NCBI RefSeq assembly: GCF_900105515.1
Contig: NZ_FNSY01000001.1
Location: 4,886,001-4,950,000, forward strand
Length of the DNA: 64,000 nucleotides
Direction: 5' to 3'
Source of the DNA: Streptomyces sp. 2131.1
Lineage (GTDB): Bacteria; Actinomycetota; Actinomycetes; Streptomycetales; Streptomycetaceae
Of this stretch, positions 16,201-24,218 are shown in pieces; position 1 is the first letter of the stretch; each line of letters begins with the position of its first letter. The notes under the pieces were generated by a model, which saw only the letters and a list, made by a program, of their open reading frames with translations, did no database searches and was not told the origin of the DNA. Position numbers and translations under genes: made by a program.

Positions 16201-16560
16201 TCAGTCCGCGCGCACCTCGAAGACCGGTACGGAGACCTCGTCGTCGTCCAGGCAGGCCCCCGTCGCCAGGTCGAAGCGCTGCTTGAGCAGGGGCGAGGCG
16301 ACGAAGGGCTGCCCGCCGTCCGAGCCGACGAGGCCGCGCGAGAGGACGTAGGCGCCGGTGAACGGGTCGCGGTTGTCGATGGCGTACGTCCGCCCCGCCC
16401 GGTCCAGGAACAGCGCGACCTGCCGGCCGTCCGGGAGGAGGGCGGCGACCCCGCGCCCCGGGGTCAGCAGCGAGCGGTCGCACACGGTGAGCCAGCCGTC
16501 CCCGGCGGCGAGCCGGATGCTGCGGGTGTCCTGCGCGGTCTCCAGCGTCTGCGTGGTCAT
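16201..16560 (-). CDS. nirD: Nitrite reductase small subunit
   Basis: This is the Rieske-fold partner of NirB in NAD(P)H-dependent assimilatory nitrite reductase. It has 119 residues. As in most NirD proteins, the Rieske [2Fe-2S] Cys-His ligands are absent. The fold signature is seen in VALFLDRAGRTYAIDNRDPFTGAYVLSRG and SPLLKQRFDLATGACLDDDEVSVPVFEVR. The ATG at 16560 overlaps the nirB stop by one base (TGATG), so the two subunits are translationally coupled. It should follow nirB under nitrogen control. Confidence 0.94.
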   Translation of the reverse strand: MTTQTLETAQDTRSIRLAAGDGWLTVCDRSLLTPGRGVAALLPDGRQVALFLDRAGRTYAIDNRDPFTGAYVLSRGLVGSDGGQPFVASPLLKQRFDLATGACLDDDEVSVPVFEVRAD

Positions 16561-19151
16561 CAGGAGGCGGTCCCTTCAAGAGTGCGGATGGCGAGAACCG
16601 GGCCCGCGAGGATGTCCAGGTCGGGCTTGACCTGGTCGCGTTCCGGGACGAACTTGACCGACGGGTCGGGCGCGTCGGGCGCGTTGACGAAGGTGACGAA
16701 CCGGCGCAGCCGCTCCGGGTCGTTGATGGTCTCCGCCCACTCGTCGCGGTAGCCGCGGACGTGGTCGGCCATCAGCCGCTCCAGCTCGTCGCAGAGCCCG
16801 AGCGAGTCGTGCACGACGACGTCCCGGACGTGCTCCAGGCCCCCCTCGATCCGCTCCAGCCAGGCCGAGGTGCGCTCCAGCCGGTCCGCGGTGCGGATGT
16901 AGAACATCAGGAACCGGTCGATCAGCCGGACCAGTTCGGCGTCCGACAGGTCCTGGGCGAGCAGGTCCGCGTGGCGCGGGGTGGCGCCGCCGTTGCCGCC
17001 CACGTAGAGGTTCCAGCCGCCCGCCGTGGCGATGATCCCGAAGTCCTTGCCCCGGGCCTCCGCGCACTCCCGGGCGCAGCCCGACACCGCCGACTTCAGC
17101 TTGTGCGGGGCGCGCAGGCCCCGGTAGCGCAGCTCCAGGTCGATCGCCATCTTCACGGAGTCCTGCACGCCGTAGCGGCACCAGGTCTGCCCCACACAGG
17201 ACTTGACCGTGCGCAGCGACTTCCCGTACGCGTGCCCGGACTCGAAGCCCGCGTCGACGAGCCGGGTCCAGATCAGCGGCAGCTGGTCGACGCGGGCGCC
17301 GAACAGGTCGATGCGCTGGCCACCGGTGATCTTGGTGTAGAGCCCGAAGTCGCGGGCCACCTCGCCGATCACGATCAGCTTGTCCGGGGTGATCTCGCCG
17401 CCGGGTATGCGCGGCACGATCGAGTACGAGCCGTTGCGCTGGAGGTTGGCGAGGAAGTGGTCGTTGGTGTCCTGGAGGGCCGCCTGCTCGCCGTCCAGGA
17501 CATAGCCGCTCGCGCCGACCGTCGGGGCCAGCGAGGCGATGACCGAGCCGACCGTCGGCTTGCAGACCTCGCAGCCGTCGCCGCCGCGCGCCTCCTCCCG
17601 CCCGTGCGAGTCCAGCAGATCCGCGTACGAGGTGATCCCCAGGGTGCGGACGATCTCGTACAGCTCGCTGCGGGTGTACGCGAAGCAGCCGCACAGACCC
17701 GCGTCCTGGCTCTGCGGGAGCAGCTGGCCGATCACCTTGACGCAACTGCCGCAGCCGGTGCCCGCCTTGGTGCACTTCTTCACCTCGGGAAGCGTGGTGT
17801 GCTCGCAGATCGCGCCCTTGGTGACGTTGTGGCAGGAGCAGATCACCGCCTCGTCGGGCAGCGAGGAGGGGCCGAGCGCGACCGGGCCGCCCGCGCCCGC
17901 CGGGAGCACCAGCTGCTCCGGGGCGACGGGAAGGACGGTGCCGGTCATCGGGCGCAGCGTGCCGTACTGGTCGGCGTCGCCCACCAGCACTCCGCCCAGC
18001 AGGGTGCCGTCCGCCGCCACCACCAGCTTCTTGTAGACGCCGGAGCGGGCGTCCGAGTACACGACGTCCAGGCAGCCGTCGGCGGTGCCGTGCGCGTCGC
18101 CGAACGAGGCCACGTCGACGCCGAGCAGCTTCAGCTTCGTCGACAGGTCTGCGCCGGTGAACGCGGCCTTCTCGCCGGTGATCACCTCGGCGGCCGTCAG
18201 CGCCATCTCGTACCCGGGCGCCACCAGCCCGTACACCCGGCCGTCGGAGGCGAGCGCGCACTCCCCGATGGCGAAGACCGCCGGGTCCGAGGTCCGGCAC
18301 TCCTCGTCGACGACGATGCCGCCGCGCTCCCCGACCGCCAGACCGCAGTCCCGGGCCAGCTGGTCGCGGGGGCGCACCCCGGCCGAGAACACCACCAGGT
18401 CCGTGGCCAGCGAGGAACCGTCGGAGAGCGCCATCCCGGTCACCGCGCCGTTCTCGCCCGCGGTCACCTCCTGCGTCCCGACCCCGGTGTGGACGCTCAG
18501 GCCCATGTCCTCGATGGTGCGCAGCAGCGCCGCGCCCCCGCCCTCGTCGACCTGGACGGGCATCAGCCGGGGCGCGAACTCCACCACGTGCGTCTCCAGG
18601 CCGAGGCCCTTCAGCGCGCCTGCCGCCTCAAGACCGAGCAGCCCGCCGCCGACCACCGCGCCGGTCGTCGCGTTCTTCGCGTACTCCTCGATGGCGAGCA
18701 GGTCCTCGATCGTCCGGTAGACGAAGCAGCCGGTGCTGTCCTTGCCGGGGACCGGCGGCACGAACGGGTAGGACCCGGTCGCGAGCACCAGCGTGTCGTA
18801 CGCGAAGACCTCCCCGGACCGCGCGGTGACCGTGCGGGCCGTGCGGTCCACGGACACCGCCGGGTCGCCGAGCCGCAGCTCGAAGCCGTGCCGCTCCATG
18901 AAGCCGTGCTCGACCAGCGACAGGTCCTCCGGGGTCGTCCCCGCGAAGTACGAGGTCAGCTGGACCCGGTCGTAGGCGGCGCGGGGCTCCTCGCACAGGA
19001 CGACGACCCGGGCGGTGCCGGCGGTGCCGGTCAGCCCGCGCTCGGCCAGGGCTTCCAGGAAACGCTGGCCGACCATCCCGTGCCCGACGACCACGAGGGT
19101 GGGCGCGGCGGCAGGGGAGGTGGGGGTGGTCGGGGGAGTGGACACCGGCAT
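16560..19151 (-). CDS. nirB: Assimilatory nitrite reductase large subunit
   Basis: This siroheme enzyme reduces nitrite to ammonium with NAD(P)H. It has 863 residues. An FAD/NAD module starts at TLVVVGHGMVGQRFLEAL. A BFD-type [2Fe-2S] domain lies near 430-480 (CSCHNVTKGAIC and CTKAGTGCGSC). The sulfite/nitrite reductase core carries the [4Fe-4S]-siroheme cysteines in SCVGQTWC and SGCARECAE, followed by GGWNLYVGGNGG. I chose ATG 19151 (MPVSTPP) because GGAGG lies upstream. The longer GTG 19193 has no ribosome-binding site. A GlnR-like box lies 78-115 bases upstream, and the CbiX-type chelatase at 26417 may supply siroheme. Confidence 0.95.
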   Translation of the reverse strand: MPVSTPPTTPTSPAAAPTLVVVGHGMVGQRFLEALAERGLTGTAGTARVVVLCEEPRAAYDRVQLTSYFAGTTPEDLSLVEHGFMERHGFELRLGDPAVSVDRTARTVTARSGEVFAYDTLVLATGSYPFVPPVPGKDSTGCFVYRTIEDLLAIEEYAKNATTGAVVGGGLLGLEAAGALKGLGLETHVVEFAPRLMPVQVDEGGGAALLRTIEDMGLSVHTGVGTQEVTAGENGAVTGMALSDGSSLATDLVVFSAGVRPRDQLARDCGLAVGERGGIVVDEECRTSDPAVFAIGECALASDGRVYGLVAPGYEMALTAAEVITGEKAAFTGADLSTKLKLLGVDVASFGDAHGTADGCLDVVYSDARSGVYKKLVVAADGTLLGGVLVGDADQYGTLRPMTGTVLPVAPEQLVLPAGAGGPVALGPSSLPDEAVICSCHNVTKGAICEHTTLPEVKKCTKAGTGCGSCVKVIGQLLPQSQDAGLCGCFAYTRSELYEIVRTLGITSYADLLDSHGREEARGGDGCEVCKPTVGSVIASLAPTVGASGYVLDGEQAALQDTNDHFLANLQRNGSYSIVPRIPGGEITPDKLIVIGEVARDFGLYTKITGGQRIDLFGARVDQLPLIWTRLVDAGFESGHAYGKSLRTVKSCVGQTWCRYGVQDSVKMAIDLELRYRGLRAPHKLKSAVSGCARECAEARGKDFGIIATAGGWNLYVGGNGGATPRHADLLAQDLSDAELVRLIDRFLMFYIRTADRLERTSAWLERIEGGLEHVRDVVVHDSLGLCDELERLMADHVRGYRDEWAETINDPERLRRFVTFVNAPDAPDPSVKFVPERDQVKPDLDILAGPVLAIRTLEGTAS

Positions 19152-19228
19152 CTCGGGGCCTCCGTCGTCGGTGAGCAGTTTCGGCAGGGCCACAGGCGCC
19201 GGGCCTGTGTGCTCATGACGGAAAGCGT

Positions 19229-19266
19229 GTCCCGGCGGTGTTACCCGGCCGGTTCCCCGCTGTTTC
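19229..19266 (-). promoter_or_regulatory. Four-half-site GlnR box upstream of nirB
   Basis: On the nirB strand the half-sites GAAAC, GAACC, GTAAC and GGGAC occur at 19266-19262, 19255-19251, 19244-19240 and 19233-19229. They are separated by exactly 6 bases each, an 11-bp period. This matches the actinobacterial GlnR arrangement of GTnAC/GaAAC half-sites with 6-bp spacers. GlnR activates nirB in S. coelicolor, which supports the call. Confidence 0.75.
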
Positions 19267-19384
19267 CCGGGAGGAACCTTGCGCTCAGCACCCCCCGTCC
19301 GGACCTGTGAGGCCGCCGGAAAGCCGCCGTGGGCTGCGGGAACCTCAGAGTTGGCTCAACTTTCCCGCCGGGTCGCCGGGATGG

Positions 19385-19415
19385 TTGGACGGCGCATGTA
19401 TCCGCTCCATAGGGT
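19385..19415 (+). promoter_or_regulatory. Promoter of the TauE/SafE gene (leaderless)
   Basis: TTGGAC (19385-19390) and TAGGGT (19410-19415) are 19 bases apart. The -10 ends 7 bases before ATG 19423, so the transcript likely starts at or next to the start codon. Confidence 0.5.
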
Positions 19416-19422
19416 CGTGTCC

Positions 19423-20211
19423 ATGCCGGACATCACCCTGACCACCCTTGTCGTGCTGTGCCTCGCCGCCGCCGCGGCCGGCTGGGTCGACGCGGTGGTC
19501 GGCGGCGGCGGGCTGCTCCTGCTGCCCGCGCTGCTGCTCGGCCTGCCGCATCTGCCGGCCGCGCAGATCCTCGGCACCAACAAGGCGGTCGCCATCGTCG
19601 GTACCTCGGGCGCCGCCGTCACCTACGCGCGAAAAGCCCCCGTGAAGGTGGGTACGGCGGTGCGGATCGGGCTCGCGGCCCTGACCGGGTCGATGACCGG
19701 CGCGTTCTTCGCCGCCGGGATCAGCAGCGAGGTGCTGCGCCCGGTGATCATGGTGGTGCTGCTCGCGGTCGCCGCGTTCGTCATGCTGCGGCCCCAGTTC
19801 GGCCGGGCGGCGGGGGACGGTGTCCCGCCCGAGGTCACGCGCGCCCGCATGGTCACCGCGATCGTCCTGGTGGGCGGCGGCATCGGCCTGTACGACGGAC
19901 TGTTCGGCCCCGGTACGGGCACCTTCCTGGTGCTCGCCCTGACCGCCGTGCTCCACCTCGACCTGGTCACCGCGTCCGCCACCGCGAAGATCGTCAACGT
20001 CTGCACCAACGCCGGGGCGCTCGCGATGTTCGCCCACCAGGGCAACGTGCTGTGGCAGCTGGCGGCCCTGATGGCGGTGTTCAACCTGGCGGGCGGTCTG
20101 CTGGGCGCGCGGATGGCGTTGCGCAAGGGCAGCGAGTTCGTGCGCGGGGTGCTGCTGGTGGTCGTGTTCTCGCTGGTCGCGAAGCTCGCGTTCGACCAGT
20201 GGCACGCCTGA
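19423..20211 (+). CDS. TauE/SafE family sulfite/anion permease
   Basis: This 262-residue integral membrane protein has about eight hydrophobic helices and the two conserved family loops. GWVDAVVGGGGLLLLPALL and GTNKAVAIVGTSGAAVTY occur in the first half. GLYDGLFGPGTGTFLVLAL and ASATAKIVNVCTNAGALAMF occur in the second. The family exports or imports sulfonates, sulfite and related anions; the substrate here is unknown. The start ATG 19423 fits a leaderless promoter. It is divergent from nirB and converges with the sortase gene with only 8 bases between stops. Confidence 0.9.
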   Translation: MPDITLTTLVVLCLAAAAAGWVDAVVGGGGLLLLPALLLGLPHLPAAQILGTNKAVAIVGTSGAAVTYARKAPVKVGTAVRIGLAALTGSMTGAFFAAGISSEVLRPVIMVVLLAVAAFVMLRPQFGRAAGDGVPPEVTRARMVTAIVLVGGGIGLYDGLFGPGTGTFLVLALTAVLHLDLVTASATAKIVNVCTNAGALAMFAHQGNVLWQLAALMAVFNLAGGLLGARMALRKGSEFVRGVLLVVVFSLVAKLAFDQWHA

Positions 20212-20219
20212 GCGGAGCC

Positions 20220-20843
20220 TCAGCGCACGCTCGTGAGGTGGGCGTACGCCACCACGTTCCCCCGGTAGCCCGTCGCCTCCGAGTAGCCGCCGCCGCAGGT
20301 GATCAGCCGCAGCGAGGCGTGTGCGGACGCGCCGTAGACCCGCTGGTCGGGGAAGTCGTCGCTCTCGTACACCTCGATCGCGTCGAGGGTGAAGACGGCG
20401 GTGCGGCCGTCCTGCCGGTCCACCTCGACGGTGCTGCCCTTCTTCAGCGATCCGAGGTCGTAGAAGACGGACGGGCCCTCGGCGTTGTCGACGTGGCCGG
20501 CGACGATCGCGGTGCCCTTGGCGCCGGGCGGTGTGCCGTCCTTGTACCAGCCGACGATGTCGGTGTTCCCGGCCGGCGGCACGTCCAGGCTGCCGTCGGC
20601 CCCGAGCCCGAGCCGCATCATCGGCGCGTCCACCCGGATGGCGGGGATCCGGATGCGTACGGGCGCGGAGGGGCGCAGCGGCTCGGCGACCGGTGAGCCG
20701 GGCAGCAGGGCGGGCCCGGCGGTGAACGCCTGGGCCGCGGCTGGTCCGGGCGGGGTGAGCCGGGTGCCCGCGCCGCTCTGGATCAGCCAGACACCGGCCA
20801 GCGCCACGACGACGAGCAGCCAGCCCTTGGCCTTCTGGGACAC
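20220..20843 (-). CDS. Class F sortase
   Basis: This membrane-anchored cysteine transpeptidase attaches proteins to the cell wall. It has 207 residues. An N-terminal membrane anchor (GWLLVVVALAGVWLI) is followed by a Pro-rich linker and the sortase barrel. The catalytic His is in VAGHVDN (about 117), the Cys in LITCGG (about 182), and the Arg in GYRGNVV (about 195). All three are present, so activity is likely. It lies 102 bases downstream of a secreted protein with a C-terminal membrane helix and basic tail, the obvious candidate substrate. Confidence 0.92.
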   Translation of the reverse strand: MSQKAKGWLLVVVALAGVWLIQSGAGTRLTPPGPAAAQAFTAGPALLPGSPVAEPLRPSAPVRIRIPAIRVDAPMMRLGLGADGSLDVPPAGNTDIVGWYKDGTPPGAKGTAIVAGHVDNAEGPSVFYDLGSLKKGSTVEVDRQDGRTAVFTLDAIEVYESDDFPDQRVYGASAHASLRLITCGGGYSEATGYRGNVVAYAHLTSVR

Positions 20844-20945
20844 GGTCGTCCTCCGGGGTGCGGAAGAAGGGGGAGACGGTCCCGTCCCGGTGGCGCGGGG
20901 CCACCGGGACGGACACCGGGCGGTACGGAGGGGTGGATGCCTCCG

Positions 20946-21791
20946 TCAGCCGGCGTCCCGCGTGCCGCTCGCCCGGCGACGCAGGAGCCAGGCTCCGCCG
21001 ACGGCGGCAGCGGCGAGTACGCCGGCTCCCGCCGCGATCTGGGTGGTGTCCGGGCCGACGCTGCCGCCGACTCCGGTCTTCACGTGGCCCGAGGGGGCGG
21101 TGGGCGCGGCCGAGGTGCGGTGGCCCGAGGGCTCGCGCTGACCGGACCCGGTGTCGTCCCGGCCGGGTGCGGTCGTGTGGCCGGAGGGGAGGGGGCGCTC
21201 GGTGGGCGTGGTGCGGCCCGCCTCCGAGGGGGCGTCCGGTACGAGGGCGGAGCCGGCGGCCTCGGCGTCGAGACCGTCCAGGCCCTCCGTGTCCTCGTCG
21301 CCGCCCAGCCCGTCCAGGTCGGAGAAGTCGTACGCGGGCGCTTCGGAGGTCGCGGCGGGGTCCTCGGTGCCGGCCTCGTCGGACGCGTCGGCCCCGTCGC
21401 GGGAGGAGCCGGCCGCCCGCTCGGCGGACTTCACCTCGATCTGCCCGGTGGCCTTCTCGCCGTTCGCGCAGTCCACGCCGATGCCGTACGAGCCGGGCGC
21501 GACGCCGCCGGGCACCCGGAAGGAGCCGGCCAGGGTCTCTTCGAGGGAGGCGGGCACCAGCGGGAACTCCGGGGCGTCCAGCGCGCTCGCGTCCCCGGTG
21601 GCGCTGCCGCCGCTTCCGCAGGCGGTGGTGTCCACGGTGACCGTGGTGCCCGGAGCGGCGCTCGCGGGGGTGATCCGCAGGGATGCCGGTCCCTCCCCGT
21701 ACGCGGACGGGGCGGCGGCGCTGAGGCCGAGCGCGGCGGCGGCGAGGGCCGCGGCAGCGGTGCCGGTCACGAGTCGGGCAGGACGGCGCAT
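20946..21791 (-). CDS. Secreted cell-surface protein with C-terminal membrane anchor
   Basis: This 281-residue exported protein has an Ala-rich signal peptide (about 1-31, ending PSAYGEG). An Ig-like domain with two cysteines (about 35-130; TTACG and GVDCANG) follows. An acidic, Asp/Gly/Thr-rich low-complexity stalk (about 140-240) leads to a hydrophobic helix near 250-270 and an RRR tail. The layout is that of a sortase substrate, but no LPXTG or LAXTG precedes the helix; the sequence there is GSVGPDTTQ. It may use an unusual sorting signal or simply stay in the membrane. GGAGGAAA lies just upstream of ATG 21791. No specific family is recognised. Confidence 0.8.
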   Translation of the reverse strand: MRRPARLVTGTAAAALAAAALGLSAAAPSAYGEGPASLRITPASAAPGTTVTVDTTACGSGGSATGDASALDAPEFPLVPASLEETLAGSFRVPGGVAPGSYGIGVDCANGEKATGQIEVKSAERAAGSSRDGADASDEAGTEDPAATSEAPAYDFSDLDGLGGDEDTEGLDGLDAEAAGSALVPDAPSEAGRTTPTERPLPSGHTTAPGRDDTGSGQREPSGHRTSAAPTAPSGHVKTGVGGSVGPDTTQIAAGAGVLAAAAVGGAWLLRRRASGTRDAG

Positions 21792-22150
21792 GGGGGTTTC
21801 CTCCGGACCTGGGCGCTGGCGGATGTGTCCTGGCCCCGAGCCAACAGCCGGACCGGCCTCCATGCCTGCTGACACCGAGTCAGCTCTCACCCGTTCGGCC
21901 CGGCGCGGCGCCCTTGCCAAGCCGCGTCCGCGCAGGTCAAGGCGGTGGTGGCGGGTGAGGTGCGCGGCTCGCGGCACCCCGGTGCCGTTCGGGTGACGGG
22001 GCCGTCGTCCTATGTGATGCATGTCACACGCGTGAGGTGGAGCTGAGCGGGAAGACGCAACACAACCCCCCACGGGACGGTGTGCACAGCCGCCCCCGGC
22101 CGCTGCCCCCTCCGGACCTCCCCCCCTGGGTCCGAAGGGGGCGCACTGCG
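21792..22150. other. 359-bp intergenic region upstream of the secreted-protein gene
   Basis: There is no supported gene. It contains the CRP-like palindrome at 22013-22028 and presumably the promoter of the minus-strand secreted-protein gene. ORFs seen here are out-of-frame readings with atypical codon use. Confidence 0.5.
22013..22028. promoter_or_regulatory. CRP-like palindrome TGTGA-N6-TCACA
   Basis: TGTGA-TGCATG-TCACA matches exactly the consensus half-sites of CRP/FNR-family regulators. It lies 222 bases upstream of the secreted-protein start (21791) and just past the DUF5990-like gene end. Streptomyces encode Crp, so it may be functional, though the distance from a promoter is large. 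Confidence 0.5.
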
Positions 22151-22630
22151 TCAGGGGCGCCCCGGCGCGCTGGCCGACCACGCGATGACCGGGGGCCGGA
22201 CACGGGCGCAGCGCGGTCGCCCCTCGGCGTCCGAGAGCGGAAGCCGGGCGGTGAGATGTCCGCAGCGCACGGCCGCGGTCAGGACGGCCGGGTCGATGTC
22301 GGCGAACATCAGCTTGGCCCGCCGGAACATCGTGAACAGGCCGTCCTCGTCGACCGTGCCCCAGGACAGGTAGACGAAGCGCCCGCCGAGCCGGTTCTGC
22401 ACGTACGGTCCCCGGACCGCGACCCCGTCCCCGTCCGCGACGGCCGTGCACTCCAGGGTCCAGCGGGCCTCCGGCGCGTCGCCGGGGGTCGGGCCGAGAA
22501 GCTCGCCCGGGCGGTCCTTGCGCTGGACGCCCACATGGACGTTCTCGTAGCCGGGGAAGCCGGGCCCGGCCGGGCAGACGCGGCCGGGCAGGCCCGAACC
22601 CTCGACGTGGACGAGCAGGGCAGTCTCCAT
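22151..22630 (-). CDS. Conserved protein, DUF5990-like
   Basis: This 159-residue soluble protein of unknown function starts with METALLVHVEGSGLPGR. It carries the pattern GPGFPGYENVHVGVQRKDRPGELL near 22-45, typical of a widespread actinobacterial family that I recall as DUF5990. The N-terminal half looks like a beta-sandwich, and the rest includes VQNRLGGRFVYLSWGTVD. ATG 22630 lies 3 bases after the stop of the aminotransferase gene, so both are almost certainly co-translated. The partnership hints at a role in amino-acid or pteridine metabolism, but this is only context. Confidence 0.75.
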   Translation of the reverse strand: METALLVHVEGSGLPGRVCPAGPGFPGYENVHVGVQRKDRPGELLGPTPGDAPEARWTLECTAVADGDGVAVRGPYVQNRLGGRFVYLSWGTVDEDGLFTMFRRAKLMFADIDPAVLTAAVRCGHLTARLPLSDAEGRPRCARVRPPVIAWSASAPGRP

Positions 22631-22633
22631 GAG

Positions 22634-23434
22634 TCAGACCGCCTCGTCCGCAGCCGCCTCGTACGCCCCGGTCAGCCGCTTCATCAGCGCCTCGTCGACC
22701 GTGAACGCGGTGTCGCCGATCCGGGCGACCGGGGCCAGGCCCTGCGAGTTGGTGAGGAAGGCCGACCGGTAGGTGCCGAGCCCGTCCAGGGTGACCGCCC
22801 GGCGCACCGACTCCACTCCGGCGCCCGGCAGCTCCCGTTCCAGGACGCCCATGGTGATGCCGGTCAGCGCCGGCGCCTGCGGCCAGACGACCGCGGTGCC
22901 GTCCCAGAAGCCGATGTTGGCGACCGCCCCCTCGGCCACCGATCCGTCGGGCCCCGTCAGCAGCGCGTCGTCGAAACCGGACCGGCGGGCCAGTTGCGCG
23001 TAGTAGGTCTGGCCGAACTCACCGGGGCGCTTGAGGTGCGGGGCGGTCCGTGTGTAGGGGACCGGCATCAGGCTCCTGGGCTCGGGCGACATCCGGGCCG
23101 GCCCGGCCACCGTGACCATGACGGTGGCCGCGGTGTTCCCGAGCGGCGGGTGCCCGTACACCCGCACCGAGGCGTCCGCCGCGCCCGCGCTCCCCAGTGC
23201 GTGCCGGATCAGCCCGCGCACCCGGCCGCCGTCCAGGGGGAGTTCGAACAGCTCGCGGTTGGCCGCGTCCAGCCGCGCCAGATGCAGGTCAAGGCCGCGT
23301 ACCCGGCCCCCGCGGACCTGCATCGCCGTGAAGTGCCCGTAGTTGACGAGGAGCGCCCGGCGCAGATCGTCCTCGGTGGCGGGCCGGCCGTCGAATTCGG
23401 CGTACGGAAGGACTGGCGCTGCTGGAGTCGTCAT
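22634..23434 (-). CDS. PLP-dependent class IV aminotransferase
   Basis: This 266-residue fold-type IV PLP enzyme belongs to the branched-chain/D-amino-acid aminotransferase and aminodeoxychorismate lyase group. The pattern RGLDLHLARLDAANRELF is near residue 45. A candidate PLP lysine lies in HLKRPGEFGQTYYAQ (near 135). GFDDALLTGPDGSVAEGAVANIGFW is the conserved cofactor region. The specific substrate cannot be set from sequence. The start ATG 23434 is divergent from the SoxR-box reductase gene. It is followed by a DUF5990-like gene after 3 bases. Confidence 0.88.
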   Translation of the reverse strand: MTTPAAPVLPYAEFDGRPATEDDLRRALLVNYGHFTAMQVRGGRVRGLDLHLARLDAANRELFELPLDGGRVRGLIRHALGSAGAADASVRVYGHPPLGNTAATVMVTVAGPARMSPEPRSLMPVPYTRTAPHLKRPGEFGQTYYAQLARRSGFDDALLTGPDGSVAEGAVANIGFWDGTAVVWPQAPALTGITMGVLERELPGAGVESVRRAVTLDGLGTYRSAFLTNSQGLAPVARIGDTAFTVDEALMKRLTGAYEAAADEAV

Positions 23435-23489
23435 ACGGCCACGGTATGCGGCCGCCTCCACCCGGCAGGAGGTGCGTTCCCCGTCACGT

Positions 23490-23520
23490 TTGACCTCAAC
23501 CATGGTTGATGTACGAACGT
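23490..23520 (+). promoter_or_regulatory. SoxR-type promoter and operator
   Basis: CCTCAACCATGGTTGATG (23494-23511) closely matches the MerR-family SoxR box (CCTCAAnnnnnnTTGAGG). It sits between a -35 TTGACC (23490-23495) and a -10 GAACGT (23515-23520) separated by 19 bp. That over-long spacing is the hallmark of MerR-type activated promoters. The predicted start is at ATG 23528. SoxR in Streptomyces responds to redox-active compounds and controls a few reductase genes. Confidence 0.75.
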
Positions 23521-23527
23521 CTTCGGC

Positions 23528-24151
23528 ATGGACCTCATCACCGCGGAATCCACCGCCACCGCCATGACCGAAAACGCCCCCGTGAAGGTGGCCGTCATTC
23601 TCGCCAGCAACCGCGAGGGCCGGTTCGCCCCCGTCATCGCCGACTGGTTCCTCGCTCACGCCGACGGCCACCCGGCCATCGAGACAGAGGTCGTCGACGT
23701 CGCCGCCCTGGACCTGCCCACCGCCCTCGCGTACCGGCTGGAAGCGAGCACCCGCGAACTGCTGGCCGACGTCTCCGCGCGGCTTGACGGGGCGGACGCC
23801 TTCGTCGTCGTCACCCCCGAGTACAACCACTCCTACCCGGCCCCGCTGAAGAACCTCATCGACTGGCACCGCGCGGAGTGGCAGGCCAAGCCGGTGGCGT
23901 TCGTCTCGTACGGCGGGGTCTCCGGCGGACTGCGCGCCGTCGAGCACCTGCGGCAGGTCTTCGCCGAGCTGCACACCGTGTCGATCCGCGACACCGTCTC
24001 CTTCCACAACGCGGGCGCCCGGTTCGACGACGAGGGCAGGCACCGCGACCCGGCCGGCCCGGACGCCGCCGTGAAGACGCTGCTCGACCAGCTCGTGTGG
24101 TGGGGCCGGGCGCTGCGGGCCGCGAAGAGGGCCCATCCGTACGGCGGCTGA
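23528..24151 (+). CDS. NAD(P)H-dependent FMN reductase-like flavoprotein, SoxR target
   Basis: This 207-residue flavodoxin-fold protein has the FMN-binding start VAVILASNREGRFAPVIADWF and the family signature VTPEYNHSYPAPLKNLIDWH near 97-116. GGVSGGLRAVEHLRQVF follows. Such enzymes reduce flavins, quinones or azo compounds with NAD(P)H. The upstream SoxR-like promoter and my memory that a reductase of this type (SCO2478) belongs to the S. coelicolor SoxR regulon suggest a role against redox-cycling pigments. ATG 23528 fits a leaderless mRNA. An internal ATG 23564 is possible but has no ribosome-binding site. Confidence 0.9.
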   Translation: MDLITAESTATAMTENAPVKVAVILASNREGRFAPVIADWFLAHADGHPAIETEVVDVAALDLPTALAYRLEASTRELLADVSARLDGADAFVVVTPEYNHSYPAPLKNLIDWHRAEWQAKPVAFVSYGGVSGGLRAVEHLRQVFAELHTVSIRDTVSFHNAGARFDDEGRHRDPAGPDAAVKTLLDQLVWWGRALRAAKRAHPYGG

Positions 24152-24218
24152 TGGCGCGGCGGGCGGCGGCGGCCCACAATCGGGGAGAAACCGCCGACCA
24201 CCGCGAGGGGACTCCGAA

